The translations under genes were made by a program, and so were the position numbers. Below are positions 1 through 6,119 of a stretch of DNA of 21,680 bases, one piece after another. The notes beneath the pieces were generated by a model that was not told the origin of the DNA, did not search any database, and saw nothing but the letters and a program-made list of their open reading frames with translations. Source of the DNA: a virus. How positions within the stretch are numbered: the first letter of the stretch is position 1; every line of letters begins with the position of its first letter. The stretch covers positions 1-21,680 of the IMG/VR virus record IMGVR_UViG_3300025151_000348. One strand, 5' to 3'.

Positions 1-71
1 CCCCAAGTTCCAGCATTTTCTCCAGTTGCCATTAACTCAAGTTTTAAATCAGATGAAAATGTTGATGCCAT
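1..71 (-). CDS. Start of a tail/virion protein, cut by the window edge
   Basis: Only the first 23 codons are inside the window; the rest lies beyond position 1. The reading begins MASTFSSDLKLEL and continues to a NAGTWG motif. I recognise this opening from appendage or tail-fibre proteins of marine phages, where the N-terminus is typically a short conserved segment ahead of a variable body; that assignment is from memory of the family. An AAAGGAT ribosome-binding site lies about 8 bases before the ATG and overlaps the stop codon of the preceding repeat protein, so the two are probably co-translated. The open frame reaches the edge without a stop. Function beyond virion appendage cannot be judged. 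Confidence 0.7.
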   Translation of the reverse strand, partial: MASTFSSDLKLELMATGENAGTW

Positions 72-81
72 ATATTATCCT

Positions 82-1053
82 TTATGCTGCTGTTTCTATC
101 TCAGTCCAAGTAACTGTTGAGCCAGTATCTATTTCTGCCCATGCTATTATTATTACACTTCCTACTGCACTCGTCAATACAACTCCAGTAACATCATCAA
201 CTACTCCTTGACCAGTTACCTCTACAGCAGTGCCTACAGCAGAAGTTCCAGAAACACCAGAAACACTATAAATAAAAACTGGTGTTATAGAACCTACAGA
301 ACCAGTTGCACTAACTCCAGATACTGCAAAAGTTGCAGTTCCTACTACGGTTACTGAACCTACAGAGCCAGTTGCACTAACTCCAGTTACATCTACTGGT
401 GTTTTTAATCCTGCAATAATGCTTCCTACAGAAGTGGTCGAGCTTACACCAGTTGCTGTTTCATTTGTAGTTTGAACTAAAGTAAATGTTCCTAAAGCAG
501 TAGTGGATGATACTCCAGATACAGATACAGTTGCAGTACCAGTAATTGTTACAGAGCCAATAGCACTTGTAGAAGAAACTCCAGTTGGAGTAACAGTTGC
601 GTTTGCTTGTGTGGTTACAGAACCAATAGCACTTGTAGAAGAAACTCCTGATGGTGCAGCTGTAAACGCACCATTCCATACCTTATTACCCCAAGTTCCT
701 CTTCCCCAACCTACACCAGTTAAAAATTCATCATCAATAGTAACCGAACCTACAGAAGTGGAAGAGCTTACTCCAGATACAGTTTCTATTCTACCTAACG
801 CAATACTGTTAGAACCTACAGCAGAGGTTGTGGATAGACTGGCAACTGTGAATGGGTCAACTGCAATACCAGCAGTAGTAGCACCAACAGAACTTGTGCT
901 TGAAACACCAGTAACTGTTATAGTGCAAGTTCCTGTTACAGTAGCAGTTCCAGCAGAACCTGTGCTAGATACACCAGTAGCTGCTTGGTTTACATCAGAT
1001 TGTTGATTCCAAGCATTCTGTCCCCAAGTGGCTTCACCCCATGCGTTAGCCAT
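82..1053 (-). CDS. Tandem-repeat virion/tail appendage protein
   Basis: This 323-residue protein is built almost wholly of about twelve degenerate units of 20-22 residues with consensus [TS]GVSSTSxVGSVTV, from residue 26 to about 303. It is rich in Ser, Thr, Val, Gly and Ala and has one Cys. The alternation of short beta-like strands and Gly turns suggests a beta-solenoid or fibrous rod, probably on the virion surface; this is inference. Two aromatic elements of the form WGxxTWGxxxWN interrupt the repeats, one at residues 5-16 and one at 116-127. A good AAGGAG site precedes the ATG. It lies between a small structural protein and the start of another tail gene. A long open frame on the opposite strand (503-1006) is a by-product of the biased repeats. 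Host-surface binding is plausible but unproven. Confidence 0.85.
   Translation of the reverse strand: MANAWGEATWGQNAWNQQSDVNQAATGVSSTGSAGTATVTGTCTITVTGVSSTSSVGATTAGIAVDPFTVASLSTTSAVGSNSIALGRIETVSGVSSSTSVGSVTIDDEFLTGVGWGRGTWGNKVWNGAFTAAPSGVSSTSAIGSVTTQANATVTPTGVSSTSAIGSVTITGTATVSVSGVSSTTALGTFTLVQTTNETATGVSSTTSVGSIIAGLKTPVDVTGVSATGSVGSVTVVGTATFAVSGVSATGSVGSITPVFIYSVSGVSGTSAVGTAVEVTGQGVVDDVTGVVLTSAVGSVIIIAWAEIDTGSTVTWTEIETAA
145..978 (-). repeat. Degenerate tandem coding repeat, mostly about 66 bp period
   Basis: Inside the appendage gene, units of roughly 60-66 bases repeat. The closest pairs are near-identical over 25-30 bases at a 66-base offset, for example around 556-581 and 622-647, and around 292-320 and 358-386. 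Other units have diverged. The period is a multiple of three and the unit encodes the GVSSTSxVG motif, so this is a protein-level repeat and not a CRISPR or satellite. Confidence 0.8.
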
Positions 1054-1064
1054 TTTTTATCTCC

Positions 1065-1502
1065 TTATGCTATTCTTAAAATAGCACTTGAAGCATTAGC
1101 AGTTGGAAATTGTATTGTAAATGTTCCTGAAGTAGCAGTCTTGTCTCCACCAAAATCTAATACAGCTACTGCTGGGTCTCCTGATGCAGTATCGTTATAG
1201 ATTAAAGCTCCTCTTGCAGTCAATGTTACTCCTACAAATGACAAATCAGCAAAATCTACTACAGCAGTATCACTGTCTAAAGTAGGTGTAACTGGAACTA
1301 AAGCACTTCCACCTGAAGAATATCCAGATGGTGAAGATACTTGATTGTCAGTTGTAAAAGAAGTTGTTGACTTACCGAGAGTAGCACTTGATGTATACAT
1401 AGATAATTTAAAACTGTTACCACCAGGATTAGTAAAATTATGAACCCCTTTCATAACATCTCTTTTAAATACATTACATACCACACTTGTTGTTATTGCC
1501 AT
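1065..1502 (-). CDS. Small phage structural protein
   Basis: A 145-residue protein opening MAITTSVVCNVFKRDVMKGV, with a segment near residues 27-45 of the type GNSFKLSMYTSSATLGKST. This pattern (a short N-terminal helix, then a beta-rich body with a C-terminal FTIQFPTANASSAILRIA strand) matches a widespread family of small virion proteins in marine and alphaproteobacterial phages, as I recall it. The precise position in the virion is not known to me. There is no signal peptide or membrane segment. It sits between the adaptor-type proteins and the repeat appendage protein, which fits a tail or appendage component. An AAGGAG-like site lies just before the ATG. Confidence 0.75.
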   Translation of the reverse strand: MAITTSVVCNVFKRDVMKGVHNFTNPGGNSFKLSMYTSSATLGKSTTSFTTDNQVSSPSGYSSGGSALVPVTPTLDSDTAVVDFADLSFVGVTLTARGALIYNDTASGDPAVAVLDFGGDKTATSGTFTIQFPTANASSAILRIA

Positions 1503-1520
1503 TTTTTACTCCTTATCTAG

Positions 1521-2171
1521 TTAAGGTGAAGGGGAAGCCACTTGTATTCTAGGTACACCGTCATCATACTCGCCTCTTCTTCTTCGACCCATTTGTTGCA
1601 ACGCAAAGTCTTGTATCTCTTCATTATACTTTGTTTTATATAAGTTGTACATATCAATAGGACCTTTTAAATAACTAAAACATTCTGTTAATACTCCATG
1701 TAATAACAAAGATTCTTGGTGTGTTGACAAGAAAGTAGATGTAGAAGAATCAAAATGGTCAGGGTCTTTAATGTAATTAAGTTGTATGGTGTATGTTTGG
1801 TCAGGCACTGGAGCTAATAAAATATTTTTATCATCCCAATTTGCATAATATTTTGGTTGTCCTGTTGTGTCTGCTGGATTAAATTCAGCTATAAAAGAAG
1901 TGTCTCTTTTTTCCAAAAAATCTCTTGTGCTACTATTTATAATTTGTACAGAACGAATTACCATAGTGTCATTTGGTGTATTTAAAAATCTTTGACTAGC
2001 CACAGTGGTAGCAGATACATATTTTCTTATATCGTCATAATCAACTTTATTAGCAATATCTAATTCGGTGTTTCTTATAAACTGGTCAAGTAAAGTGTCA
2101 CTTAAAACATTTGAATCTACTTCAGTATAACTACGCACTTGTGTTAAAAAATTAGAATGTGAAATACTCAT
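1521..2171 (-). CDS. Phage adaptor/head-tail joining-type structural protein
   Basis: A 216-residue protein, with an alpha-helical N-terminus (residues 1-50, including FIRNTELDIANKVDYDDIRKY) followed by a beta-rich section and a C-terminal helical part ending in an Arg-rich tract (GRRRRGE). The arrangement, and phrases such as ILLAPVPDQTYTIQLNYIKDPDHF followed by LLLHGVLTECFSYLKGP, resemble the phage adaptor/connector proteins that join portal to tail in podoviruses. The neighbouring 229-residue gene has the same general plan, so both may be rings or copies in the neck. The start overlaps the stop of the upstream gene by 4 bases (ATGA). The exact ring identity is inferred. Confidence 0.7.
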   Translation of the reverse strand: MSISHSNFLTQVRSYTEVDSNVLSDTLLDQFIRNTELDIANKVDYDDIRKYVSATTVASQRFLNTPNDTMVIRSVQIINSSTRDFLEKRDTSFIAEFNPADTTGQPKYYANWDDKNILLAPVPDQTYTIQLNYIKDPDHFDSSTSTFLSTHQESLLLHGVLTECFSYLKGPIDMYNLYKTKYNEEIQDFALQQMGRRRRGEYDDGVPRIQVASPSP

Positions 2172-2545
2172 GAAATCACCACTGTAAAATCTGTACCAAC
2201 TGCTGAAGTTGCAGATACTGTTGTGAGTTTAGTTCCTAAAATAGAATTACTTTGTGCCACTGTCATACTTGTGCCACCAATTCCACCGTCTCCATTATCT
2301 GCAAAAAAACCACTACTAATAAATAATAAAAATTCTTTTTCATTTTCAGGTGGTCTTGGTCTTGCATTCGCCAAAGCAATAGCATCTCCTTTAATATGTT
2401 TTTTTCTTATCTGTGGATGTTTAGCTTCAAACTCTGATTTGTGTACAAAAGAACCATTCCATTCTTTTACCATTTCATTATAAGGAAAAGCTAATCCTGA
2501 CCTATCTGAAATTGCTTGAGCATATTTACCTCTTGCGTATGCCAT
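2168..2545 (-). CDS. Marine-phage structural protein with a fused repeat-like tail
   Basis: A 125-residue protein. The N-terminal part (residues 1-75) reads MAYARGKYAQAISDRSGL and continues through WNGSFVHKSEFEAKHPQ, a conserved block that I recognise from marine podoviruses but cannot assign to a function. Residues about 105-125 (TTVSATSAVGTDFTVVI) match one unit of the VSxTSAVG repeat found many times in the appendage gene at 82-1053. The gene starts directly after the stop of the 229-residue adaptor gene and ends in an ATGA overlap with the next, so it is tightly coupled between two neck-type proteins. A structural role is inferred from context. Confidence 0.7.
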   Translation of the reverse strand: MAYARGKYAQAISDRSGLAFPYNEMVKEWNGSFVHKSEFEAKHPQIRKKHIKGDAIALANARPRPPENEKEFLLFISSGFFADNGDGGIGGTSMTVAQSNSILGTKLTTVSATSAVGTDFTVVIS

Positions 2546-3235
2546 CTATCCTCCTTGTGGAAAGTAATTTTGTGGTGTAATGTAAACAGAAGTTCTTTGA
2601 CCATCCTCTGTTAAAGCTCTTTGTAATTCATCTTCATATAATAATTTATTTTGCTGTACTAATTGTGGATTTTTTTTCATAGCTAAATAATAAGAGAGTC
2701 CTGCAACCATACAAGGAATAAAACGAAAAACCACATCTGCTTGATTTGTATACGCACCAGTATCTTCTATTCTTTTTAAATAATAATATTTTACATAAGT
2801 GTAAGTTGATGCATCTGGTGTTTGATACAGAGTTATTGTTGGAGTCGTTTGTCTGTCCACATAATATTGACTAGGTTGACCTTGTGAACCTTTGTTAGGT
2901 AAGGCTGCATATTCACTCCTTGAAATTTTTGTAAGAGAGACATCGTTTGTAGATGAGGTAGTTCCAGTAGTTGTGGAAACATAAGCCTCTAATATGTCGT
3001 TTGCGTTGCTTGGTGCTGTGTAAGTTGCTGTCCCTGCTGTTAGTTCTTGTTCTTTTAATTCTACCTTCCATAAGTGAACCCCTCGGTTTCCCCATTCGCT
3101 GAAAAGAATATTTAAACTTCGCCTTGCTGATTTTAAATCCTTTCCAGAATTAGTGCGAACACCACATCGTTCATAGGCTTCCTCAATGATGTCATCTATG
3201 TCTAAATCAAAAGCTGTTGTTCCAGAAGTAGCCAT
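2546..3235 (-). CDS. Tail adaptor / head completion protein (gp4/gp11-like)
   Basis: A 229-residue protein. The opening DIDDIIEEAYERCGVRT, then SARRSLNILFSEWGNRGVHLWK (to about residue 58), is the typical helical signature of podoviral head-completion and tail-tube adaptors such as P22 gp4 and T7 gp11: alpha-helical N-terminus, beta-rich middle, then a helical region AGLSYYLAMKKNPQLV. Such proteins form a ring under the portal and stabilise packaged DNA. The P22-type portal encoded in the same window supports this. It is the first of the set of neck genes in this operon. Assignment to gp4 or gp11 specifically is not possible by eye. Confidence 0.75.
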   Translation of the reverse strand: MATSGTTAFDLDIDDIIEEAYERCGVRTNSGKDLKSARRSLNILFSEWGNRGVHLWKVELKEQELTAGTATYTAPSNANDILEAYVSTTTGTTSSTNDVSLTKISRSEYAALPNKGSQGQPSQYYVDRQTTPTITLYQTPDASTYTYVKYYYLKRIEDTGAYTNQADVVFRFIPCMVAGLSYYLAMKKNPQLVQQNKLLYEDELQRALTEDGQRTSVYITPQNYFPQGG

Positions 3236-3243
3236 AGTTCACC

Positions 3244-3924
3244 CTACATAACACCTTTGAATTTTATTCCTTTAATAGCTTGTCCACCTCCACGAACTAT
3301 TCCTCCTTCTACTTTTTTATTTTCAGTCATAGCTTTTTGAATGGCTTCTCCTCTAGTTCTTTCATATTTACTAAACATACCATCACCATCTAAATCAGCC
3401 TTCGGTGACAAATTCATTCCTCCTTCACTTAAACCTTTCCTAGGTTTTTCTTTGCCAATTTTTCTTCTTTGTTTACCATAAGCAGGGGGGACAACTTTAA
3501 ATTTTCCAATCAACCCTTCTAGAGCTTTTCTTTGCTCTTTTTCAGTTAAAACACCTGGTCCAATAACTTCTTTTTTGTTTGTAGTTTTTTTCTTTTTAGG
3601 AAAAACAGTTGGAGGAGGTGAACCTTCAGGTCTATCACCAGATAGTTTAACTTTTGATTTATTTTTATTTTTTAAAATAGTCGCTGCTCCTGCACCTATC
3701 AATGCAGCTTTAACACCTTCCGTCATAGCACCGTTTTTTAAACCCTTAGCTTTAATTTTTTTTATGCCCTCTGTAACTCCACCTTCTTTTTGTCCCATTA
3801 GTTCCATTATTTTTTTCATAGAGGTATTTTCGTTTACTTTATTCTTACCGTATTTTTTTTGTAATCTTTTAATAAGGTCGCCTTTTTTAAAGTCTTTAAA
3901 TTGTTCTCCTAATATTTTAGTCAT
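3244..3924 (-). CDS. Lysine-rich protein with an EF-hand-like loop
   Basis: A 226-residue very basic protein with repeated KKxK tracts. Residues 67-90 (AMTEGVKAALIGAGAATILKNKNK) include a small hydrophobic Ala/Gly stretch that could be a membrane-touching helix. Residues 177-188 read DLDGDGMFSKYE, which places D, D, D, G, a hydrophobic residue and E at positions 1, 3, 5, 6, 8 and 12 of a canonical EF-hand or dockerin-type calcium loop. The C-terminus ends IKGIKFKGVM, similar in style to the C-termini of neighbouring basic proteins. A virion location, perhaps an internal or ejected protein, is inferred from its place next to the neck genes. No enzyme motif is visible. Confidence 0.6.
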   Translation of the reverse strand: MTKILGEQFKDFKKGDLIKRLQKKYGKNKVNENTSMKKIMELMGQKEGGVTEGIKKIKAKGLKNGAMTEGVKAALIGAGAATILKNKNKSKVKLSGDRPEGSPPPTVFPKKKKTTNKKEVIGPGVLTEKEQRKALEGLIGKFKVVPPAYGKQRRKIGKEKPRKGLSEGGMNLSPKADLDGDGMFSKYERTRGEAIQKAMTENKKVEGGIVRGGGQAIKGIKFKGVM

Positions 3925-4109
3925 TATAGCACTCCTTTATAATAATCTGCTAATCCACCTTTTGCTTTGTTTTGAGGTATTTTAATTCCATATTTTTTTA
4001 ATATCTTTTTTGCTTCTGCAACTGAAGGACCACCCAAAAGTGCTTTATTAGGGTTTTTTATTGTATCTTTAGCTATACGAATCATTCTTTTTTCAATTTC
4101 ATCTGGCAT
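3924..4109 (-). CDS. Small Lys-rich protein with GGLADYYKGVL tail
   Basis: A 61-residue basic protein: a helical N-terminal part (MPDEIEKRMIRIAKDTIKN) followed by a Lys-rich stretch and the C-terminal peptide GGLADYYKGVL. The same peptide, with the last residue changed, ends the adjacent upstream gene. The ATG is a single base after the stop of that gene, and its own stop overlaps the next start by one base. Length and Lys content are like the other small proteins of this cluster. I do not recognise a family or function. Confidence 0.65.
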   Translation of the reverse strand: MPDEIEKRMIRIAKDTIKNPNKALLGGPSVAEAKKILKKYGIKIPQNKAKGGLADYYKGVL

Positions 4110-4147
4110 TTAAATTACTCCTTTATAATAATCTGCTAATCCACCTT
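3931..4147 (-). repeat. 31-bp exact direct repeat at the 3' ends of two genes
   Basis: Positions 3931-3961 and 4117-4147 are identical over 31 bases. Both encode the shared C-terminal peptide KxGGLADYYKGV or its core, in the same frame, at the end of adjacent small genes. The copies are 186 bases apart, which is also the length of the 61-codon-plus-stop gene. Identity stops abruptly on both sides. Confidence 0.85.
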
Positions 4148-4397
4148 GAACTGCAAAAGTTTTTACATTTGTTGGTTTACCACCAACACCTTGAGCTTTA
4201 GCTCTTTTTCTTTTTACTGCACTTTTTCTTTGTCCTTCACTCATTCTTCTAGCTTTTGCTAAAGGAACACATTTCGGATATTTTCTTTTAGCATCTGCTT
4301 TTTGTTTACTTCTACCACAAGGTGCAAACGAACCATCTTTTTTTTTACTTCCGATGTCTACCCACTTTTGAGCAAACCATTTTTTCAAACCTGACAT
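4110..4397 (-). CDS. Small basic phage protein (KKWFxxKWVDIG family)
   Basis: A 95-residue protein beginning MSGLKKWFAQKWVDIGSKKK and continuing with CGRS, KYPKCVPLAKARRMS and a Lys/Arg-rich segment. I recognise this block from small proteins of unknown function in cyanophages and other marine phages (DUF5872 is my best recollection of the family name). The two Cys residues at 27 and 43 are spaced in a way that could bind metal, but this is not established. It ends GGLADYYKGVI, matching the next gene in the operon. The start overlaps the stop of the upstream 88-residue gene by one base. Role unknown; virion association is inferred from the structural neighbourhood. Confidence 0.7.
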   Translation of the reverse strand: MSGLKKWFAQKWVDIGSKKKDGSFAPCGRSKQKADAKRKYPKCVPLAKARRMSEGQRKSAVKRKRAKAQGVGGKPTNVKTFAVQGGLADYYKGVI

Positions 4398-4663
4398 TAC
4401 TTCAATAAATCTTTATAGTAAGATTTTGCAGAACTATTTGTGCCATAATCACTTTGTATAGCACTTCCCATAACTTCGTGTGTATCTATAAAGTCTCCAG
4501 TTGCAACTGGTTTAGGACCTTTAAAATCTTTTCTTTTTACACCACTTGGGTCTTTAATTTTTCCAGCACATATTTTAGATGCATACGCATTTGCATAGGC
4601 ACTTGGGTAAACCTTAAATTTTCTTTTAGCAGCTGCTTTGCCTCTTGGACATAGTTTTGTCAT
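4397..4663 (-). CDS. Small basic phage protein (LCPRGKAAAKRKFKVYPSAY family)
   Basis: An 88-residue protein whose first 50 residues, opening MTKLCPRGKAAAKRKFKVYP with SAYANAYASKICAGKIKDPSG after it, form a conserved block that I know from many marine myo- and podovirus genomes as a protein of unknown function. Two Cys residues (5 and 32) and many Lys/Arg suggest nucleic-acid or metal contact, which is unproven. The C-terminus ends SAKSYYKDLLK, a looser version of the YYKG tail of the two following genes. A plausible ribosome site (GAGGTGT) lies before the ATG. It is the first gene after a 43-bp gap behind the oxygenase gene. Confidence 0.7.
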   Translation of the reverse strand: MTKLCPRGKAAAKRKFKVYPSAYANAYASKICAGKIKDPSGVKRKDFKGPKPVATGDFIDTHEVMGSAIQSDYGTNSSAKSYYKDLLK

Positions 4664-4706
4664 AGTACACCTCTATATATAGTATAGAGATTGACAAGGG
4701 TTGTGT

Positions 4707-5264
4707 CTACTCTGGTAAAAAACATTTAAGAGCTAATGTTATTCTAGGTATGTGTGGATTGTTACCAGACAAGGCTCTGTGTAATATTCTACTTTTAAAA
4801 AACAATAATTTACCTCTTTCAAAATTTATGTTTTGATGTTCTGTTTGAAAAGTTCCTACTCCCTCTGGTAATGTAGGTCCTAACATAATTAACGCAGTTC
4901 TTGCTCTATCGTCTGCATGGTCAGTATGCCAATCACTTATTTGACCAGGATACTGAATATTACTGTATACTCTTTCTACATCAAGTTTTTTAAAGTTTAA
5001 AGTAAAACAAATTTCATTTATTAGATAATTTATTAAAAACCAATCATCTTCAAATTTTACATAGTAAAAATAATTTTTATCATTATCATTTGAGTTGTGT
5101 CCGAATATATGAGTTTTTCTAAATAATATAGTATGTTCTAATAATCCACATACTCTGTCGTTAACAAAATCTTTTACTTCAATAACTTCTCTATCGTGTT
5201 TTAGACTTTCGTTTTTTTCTTCCTGCACAATGAGCTCTTTCGCTAAATCCTTTAGGTTTAGCAC
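4707..5264 (-). CDS. 2OG-Fe(II) dioxygenase (prolyl-hydroxylase-like)
   Basis: A protein of up to 185 residues with the double-stranded beta-helix signature of 2-oxoglutarate/Fe(II) oxygenases. Metal ligands are H113 and D115 in SDWHTDHADDR and H162 in ILHRAL, and R174 in IPRITLALK would hold the 2OG carboxylate. Such enzymes hydroxylate proteins, small molecules or nucleic acids; phage versions are common in marine genomes but their substrates are mostly unknown. The open frame has no ATG before the domain. GTG at 5264 is the longest start, and GTG at 5228 is preceded by AAAGAG at good spacing and may be the real one (173 residues). The 5' end overlaps a 54-residue basic gene in another frame. 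Its place among virion genes suggests a virion protein as a possible target, which is inference. Confidence 0.8.
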   Translation of the reverse strand: MLNLKDLAKELIVQEEKNESLKHDREVIEVKDFVNDRVCGLLEHTILFRKTHIFGHNSNDNDKNYFYYVKFEDDWFLINYLINEICFTLNFKKLDVERVYSNIQYPGQISDWHTDHADDRARTALIMLGPTLPEGVGTFQTEHQNINFERGKLLFFKSRILHRALSGNNPHIPRITLALKCFLPE

Positions 5265-5355
5265 AATTTATACTAGCTTTTCTTTTTCTTGTCCATTTTT
5301 TTTTTTGAGGAGGCTTAGATATTTGTTGCCTCATTTGACTACGACTAATACTCAT
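5191..5355 (-). CDS. 54-aa basic Cys-containing microprotein
   Basis: This gene reads from ATG at 5355, which overlaps the endolysin stop as ATGA, to TAG at 5191. The product is very basic: an N-terminal MSISRSQMRQQISKPP, a run of Lys, then SINCAKPKGFSERAHCAG and a KKRKSKTR tail. The INCxxPKGFSxxAHC segment matches a small-protein family I recall from cyanophages and pelagiphages, so I take this as a true gene although it is short. A run of eleven A in the coding strand lies at 5297-5307. The 3' end overlaps the oxygenase reading frame by up to 74 bases. Nucleic-acid binding is a guess from composition. Confidence 0.7.
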   Translation of the reverse strand: MSISRSQMRQQISKPPQKKKWTRKRKASINCAKPKGFSERAHCAGRKKRKSKTR

Positions 5356-5810
5356 CTTAAAGTATATACCACTCTTCCTTCTTCATTTCTAGTAGCTTGT
5401 TTATATTCATATCTATTTTTTTCAGAACAAAAAGAAACATGAACCCAACCTGAATTAGGATTTACACCATCATAAAATTCCAAAATTAATTGGTCAAAAG
5501 AACAATTTGTATGTATCCAGTCAGACAGTTCATCATTTTTAACTCCAAATATTTCAATATCTGCTGCTTTTCCCTCAGTATGTTGCGAAGAAGAACTTCC
5601 ACCAATCATCTTGTTAAGAGCAGTGCAACGAAAACCAGAAGATATAATAACAGGCATAAGATAATAATTCCGTATCGGCTGTAATATATTCGTACAAAGA
5701 GCTTTAAGATTATTAAGTTGAGTTTTGTTAGGAGTATTATCAATATCATTTCGTAAAGCTGTTTGTGATTTAGTAAATTCATCTAAAGAAAAATTGTCTG
5801 ATAATTTCAT
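5352..5810 (-). CDS. Endolysin, M15 family zinc peptidase
   Basis: A 152-residue protein of the D-Ala-D-Ala carboxypeptidase / L-alanyl-D-glutamate endopeptidase type (peptidase M15A). The zinc-binding motif SxHxxGxAxD is seen as SQHTEGKAAD (residues 75-84, ligands H77 and D84), with the third ligand H124 in GWVHVS. The preceding SSGFRCTALNKMIGG segment (57-71) is also typical. It should cleave peptide cross-links of the host cell wall. There is no signal peptide, so release would depend on a holin; a holin-type gene lies at 14350-14718 in another transcription unit. GGAG lies 8 bases before the ATG, and the start directly follows the stop of the upstream gene. Confidence 0.9.
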   Translation of the reverse strand: MKLSDNFSLDEFTKSQTALRNDIDNTPNKTQLNNLKALCTNILQPIRNYYLMPVIISSGFRCTALNKMIGGSSSSQHTEGKAADIEIFGVKNDELSDWIHTNCSFDQLILEFYDGVNPNSGWVHVSFCSEKNRYEYKQATRNEEGRVVYTLR

Positions 5811-6119
5811 TTAACATCTCCATCGTCTACGAGCTGCACATATTCTTTTTTTAGGTGTTTTTTGACAATTTATATTGTGCATTTTCATTTGTCCTTTACT
5901 TCTAGAACAATAAGACTTTCTTCTTTTTTGTCTAGACTTGCTTGGTTTTTTTTCTGTCACAGCAGTCTTGAGTTTAGAGCCAGGATTGTCTCTTCGGTAT
6001 TTTTCAACACCTTTTTGAGTCATTCCTGCTCCAGACTCTGTAGACCTAAAATACTTCTTGGTTTTTGGTGGCATACCACCATTTTTAAAACTAAGAAGCT
6101 CTGCTGTGTATTTATCCAT
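5811..6119 (-). CDS. Basic Cys-rich phage protein (GAGMTxKGVxxYRRxNPGSKL family)
   Basis: A 102-residue protein from the ATG at 6119; a GTG at 6134 would add five residues. The core reads GAGMTQKGVEKYRRDNPGSK, then LKTAVTEKKPSKSRQKRRKS, YCSRSKGQMKMH and a C-terminal RRRWRC. I recognise this as a family of small phage proteins of unknown function (DUF6321 is my recollection of the name). It is rich in Lys and Arg with four Cys residues. The start overlaps the stop of the virion gene upstream by eight bases (ATGGATAA), and the stop is followed directly by the endolysin ATG. DNA or RNA binding is plausible from charge but unproven. Confidence 0.75.
   Translation of the reverse strand: MDKYTAELLSFKNGGMPPKTKKYFRSTESGAGMTQKGVEKYRRDNPGSKLKTAVTEKKPSKSRQKRRKSYCSRSKGQMKMHNINCQKTPKKRICAARRRWRC

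Noticed and set aside
145-978. Regular repeats that might suggest a CRISPR array
   Set aside because: The period is a multiple of three, copies vary at third positions, and there is no spacer-repeat contrast. They encode the GVSSTSxVG units of the minus-strand protein.
503-1006. 167-residue open frame on the plus strand
   Set aside because: It is antisense to the repeat appendage gene; its long opening follows from the biased repeat composition. It has no ribosome site and its sequence is a mirror of the repeats.
2223-2483. 86-residue plus-strand frame
   Set aside because: It is antisense to the conserved 125-residue structural gene, with no ribosome site or family resemblance.
5191-5307. 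Frameshift at the eleven-A run fusing the 54-aa gene to the oxygenase
   Set aside because: A stop codon (TAA at 5268-5270) lies in the oxygenase frame between the A-run and the first usable GTG, so a slip at the run cannot produce a fusion.
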